Shown here: piece after piece, positions 32,018 through 34,122 of the stretch
Numbering within the stretch: the stretch's first letter is position 1
How the letters are laid out: every line of letters starts with the position of its first letter
NCBI GenBank assembly: GCA_034698045.1
Contig: JAQGAU010000219.1
Location: forward strand, 1 to 34,122
Length of the DNA: 34,122 bases
Direction: 5' to 3'
Origin: Paramacrobiotus richtersi
Lineage: Eukaryota; Tardigrada; Eutardigrada; Parachela; Macrobiotidae
Translations under genes and position numbers: made by a program
The notes under the pieces: generated by a model
Told to the model about the DNA's origin: nothing
Database searches by the model: none
The model's input: the letters and a program-made list of their open reading frames with translations, nothing else

Positions 32018-34122
32018 ATGTTACTTCCAGTTTGTTGTTTCGTTGCGGTGACCTTAGTTCACACGACATCCGGGGCCGCTGTCGCTCAGTTCGCGTTACC
32101 CGACGTGCCCGGAATGCCCACTCGTGCCATACGTACCCGTAATAATGCATTGTACGGGCCATGGACTATTCCGACGGCGATTCCTTATCGCATTGGCGCC
32201 GGATTCAGTAAGTCACACGTTAACATACCATGCAAACATTAAAGAGTTATACTGGCTAAACTCGATGAAGATCAACACGTCATATGCTACGAAAAATTAG
32301 ATATTCGTTTTGTGATAGTACGCGGCAATTTAATTGCTAATTTCCGGATTGTTAAAAACGTACAAAACATAATTCAGCATTCACCGCAGGGCGGTCCCGC
32401 TTGCAGAATCCATTTCAAGAAGCTCGATCATTATAAAGTTAAAGTTTTAATAAAACTGGCATGCATCCTTACATATTGTATTACTGTTTAAAGAACCCAG
32501 TCCAAGTTGTTAAAAAATATTACAATTTTGACTGTTAAGAGAGGTATTATGAATAACAGATTAAATCGGTGTAATTATTTGTTTTACAGCGGCAACGGAC
32601 ATTTCAAACATCCAAGCGGCGATGGCGCAAATCTCAACTGATATGAACAGCTGCATCCGGTTCGTGCCGTATGTCAATGGAACGAACACCGGACAGGATT
32701 TTATCCAGATTTCTCAGACTCTGAGTAACACCTTAACAAACACGTAAGTACACATACGCGTCAAACTAGGTAGAATTGCTTAAAGGTTACACAATACATT
32801 TTGTTTTAGGAACTGGTTAGATTCTGCTGTATACTTTTATTAAAGGTTACACAGCAAACTTTGTTGTCAGAACCGTTAAGGTATTGCTGTTCTTTCTTCT
32901 AAAGGTCACACCGGGAATTCAGTTTTAATATTTGTGTAGGTACTGCTGTAGTTTCTTTTAAAGGTCACACAGCAGTTTAGTTTTGAGAATTGCTTAAAGA
33001 ACTGGTAATCTGCTATATTTCAGAAGTATATTGCTATAGCTGTAATGGTGAGACTGCGGACACTCTTTCGGCTCGTGCATCTCAGTTTCTTTTCGACTAA
33101 TGAGAATTTCATTATAGCAATCCGGTGTCGACAGCGACATGCTTTTCATTCCCTGGGCGAGTACTTCGCCAGGCGGGAGCCGGGCAGACACTGTTGATGA
33201 TCAACGGAGTTGATGGATGCCTTGGGAGTACTCGCGATATCATGAAATATTTAGGTAATTAGTAGCACAAGTGCTGCTGTAATTCACTGTACTGAAGTAA
33301 CTGAAAAGATAATAATTATGTCTGTTACAAATTTGTGTGAGTGACACTCCGCACGACTACATAACGCTTTAATTTGGATATATGGACGCATTTGATGTAG
33401 AATTTTACTTGTCATATTTCTGTATTTTGCAGTGCATGCGCTTGGCCTACGCAATGAACTGAACCGGGCTGACAGAGAAACATATCTCGCAGTGGTAAGT
33501 CGTTTTACGATGATTAATATTTAATAACATCTCTGTCGCGTCAGACTATAAAAAGTATGTATATTCTTTGGATCCTAATCAAATTTTTTAAGTACGTGAT
33601 GCTTAAGAGTAACTTCTGTTTTCCGCATCAATCATGGTAGCATCTAGAACGACGAATGTTGCTTTGATTTCAGACTGCGAATGCGGCCAATATAAAAGCA
33701 AGTAAGTGGTGTTAGAAACTACCTGTACAGTATATTAACATAACCTAAGCACAAAATATTTCGTTTAATTAGAAGCATTCAGTTACATGTTACTGCATGA
33801 AATAAGAGTGTATCATGTTCCCAACTTCCTAGTTTTGTTATTTTTACTTTAGAAACATTTATTTAAATGTGCCTTCCTAGATTTGTTTACGCTCGATCAG
33901 CTCCAGTGTTAAAATAAATATATTAAAATAAATAATTTATAAAATAATAAATAAATATAAAATAAATATATAATAAGTTGAAATAAATATTAATAAATAA
34001 ATATTCCTGATCTTCCTTACAGACCTCCAGAGTCTGGGTCTGACCACCATTCTGACAAACACGGATATCTTGACGAACCCTTTCGATTACAAAAGCATCA
34101 CCATGCCAGCCAACACCAAATA
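32018..34122 (+). CDS. Secreted astacin-family (M12A) pseudoprotease, partial
   Basis: Six exons so far: 32018-32207, 32590-32743, 33118-33254, 33433-33494, 33674-33701 and 34023-end (phases 1, 2, 1, 0, 1). It starts with a signal peptide (MLLPVCCFVAVTLVHTTSG). Astacin-type landmarks are in order: ALYGPWTIPTAIPYRIG, MNSCIRFVPYVNGT, INGVDGCLGSTRDI, then HALGLRNELNRADRETYLAV and FDYKSITMP. Astacins are zinc endopeptidases with HExxHxxGxxHxxxR and a SxMHY Met-turn. Here the motif reads K158-Y159-L-V-H162-A-L-G165-L-R-N168: the first and third zinc His and the catalytic Glu are replaced, and the Met-turn reads SITMP. His162, Gly165 and Arg172 remain. Splice sites and frame are intact, so it appears to be an expressed, catalytically dead paralogue and not a decayed gene. 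The C-terminus lies outside the window. Confidence 0.78.
32772..33010 (+). repeat. ~60-bp minisatellite in an astacin-like intron
   Basis: Four imperfect units carry AAAGGT(C/T)ACAC at 32782, 32842, 32901 and 32960 (periods 60, 59 and 59), each preceded by a CTGCTGT- or TTGCT-type stretch. Confidence 0.75.
33908..34008 (+). repeat. AATAAAT low-complexity tract
   Basis: About 100 bp of AAATAAATA-type simple repeat just before the last visible astacin-like exon. Confidence 0.8.

Noticed and set aside
31830-32162. 110-codon - frame over the first astacin exon
   Set aside because: Antisense to a signal-peptide exon that splices correctly into further astacin exons.
1-34122. tRNA, rRNA, CRISPR, operons
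   Set aside because: Looked for and not seen. The organisation is that of a spliced animal genome.

Overview
The window is eukaryotic, AT-rich DNA from a small invertebrate. Genes are split by GT-AG introns, spacers are long and AT-rich, and 3' ends carry AATAAA signals. The two best-identified genes are animal ones: an SPDEF/Ets98B-type ETS factor with a Pointed domain, and the ER alpha-1,2-mannosidase MAN1B1. A short Lys/Glu hydrophilin-like gene, an astacin-family gene and several introns that appear to be only about 37-60 nt long would fit a tardigrade or a similar compact-genome ecdysozoan. The organism is an inference, not something the sequence proves.

Layout. 1-2010: a PIF/Harbinger DNA transposon (3' part of the DDE transposase on +, its Myb/SANT-like partner on -, convergent) dotted with eight palindromic CGAATTCG sites. 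2436-3610: the last exon of one + gene converging on the last exons of a - gene, and a second short - gene. 4126-14445: a segment bounded by two inverted ~600 bp copies of one repeat. It holds a MITE-like foldback, a small secreted peptide precursor, a 76-bp near-perfect palindrome, a probable six-exon + gene, a probable five-exon 582-residue - gene with a Tudor-like N-terminal segment, and other coding-like pieces. No protein in that segment could be identified. 14446-20400 is gene-poor, with duplicated coding-like remnants on - and two small secreted-type ORFs on +.

20404-24074: complete six-exon ETS gene (478 aa). 25072-29049: complete four-exon MAN1B1 (577 aa), with a small secreted-type ORF on the opposite strand inside its third intron. 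29288-29615: a Cys-containing - exon that converges on it. 30281-30475: hydrophilin-like gene. 32018 to the window end: six exons of an astacin-family protein whose zinc-binding motif is destroyed, a likely secreted pseudoprotease.

Most ORF-level predictions outside ETS, MAN1B1, astacin, hydrophilin and Harbinger rest only on reading-frame and splice-phase consistency. They need transcript data. No tRNA, rRNA, CRISPR array or recognisable retroviral element was seen.
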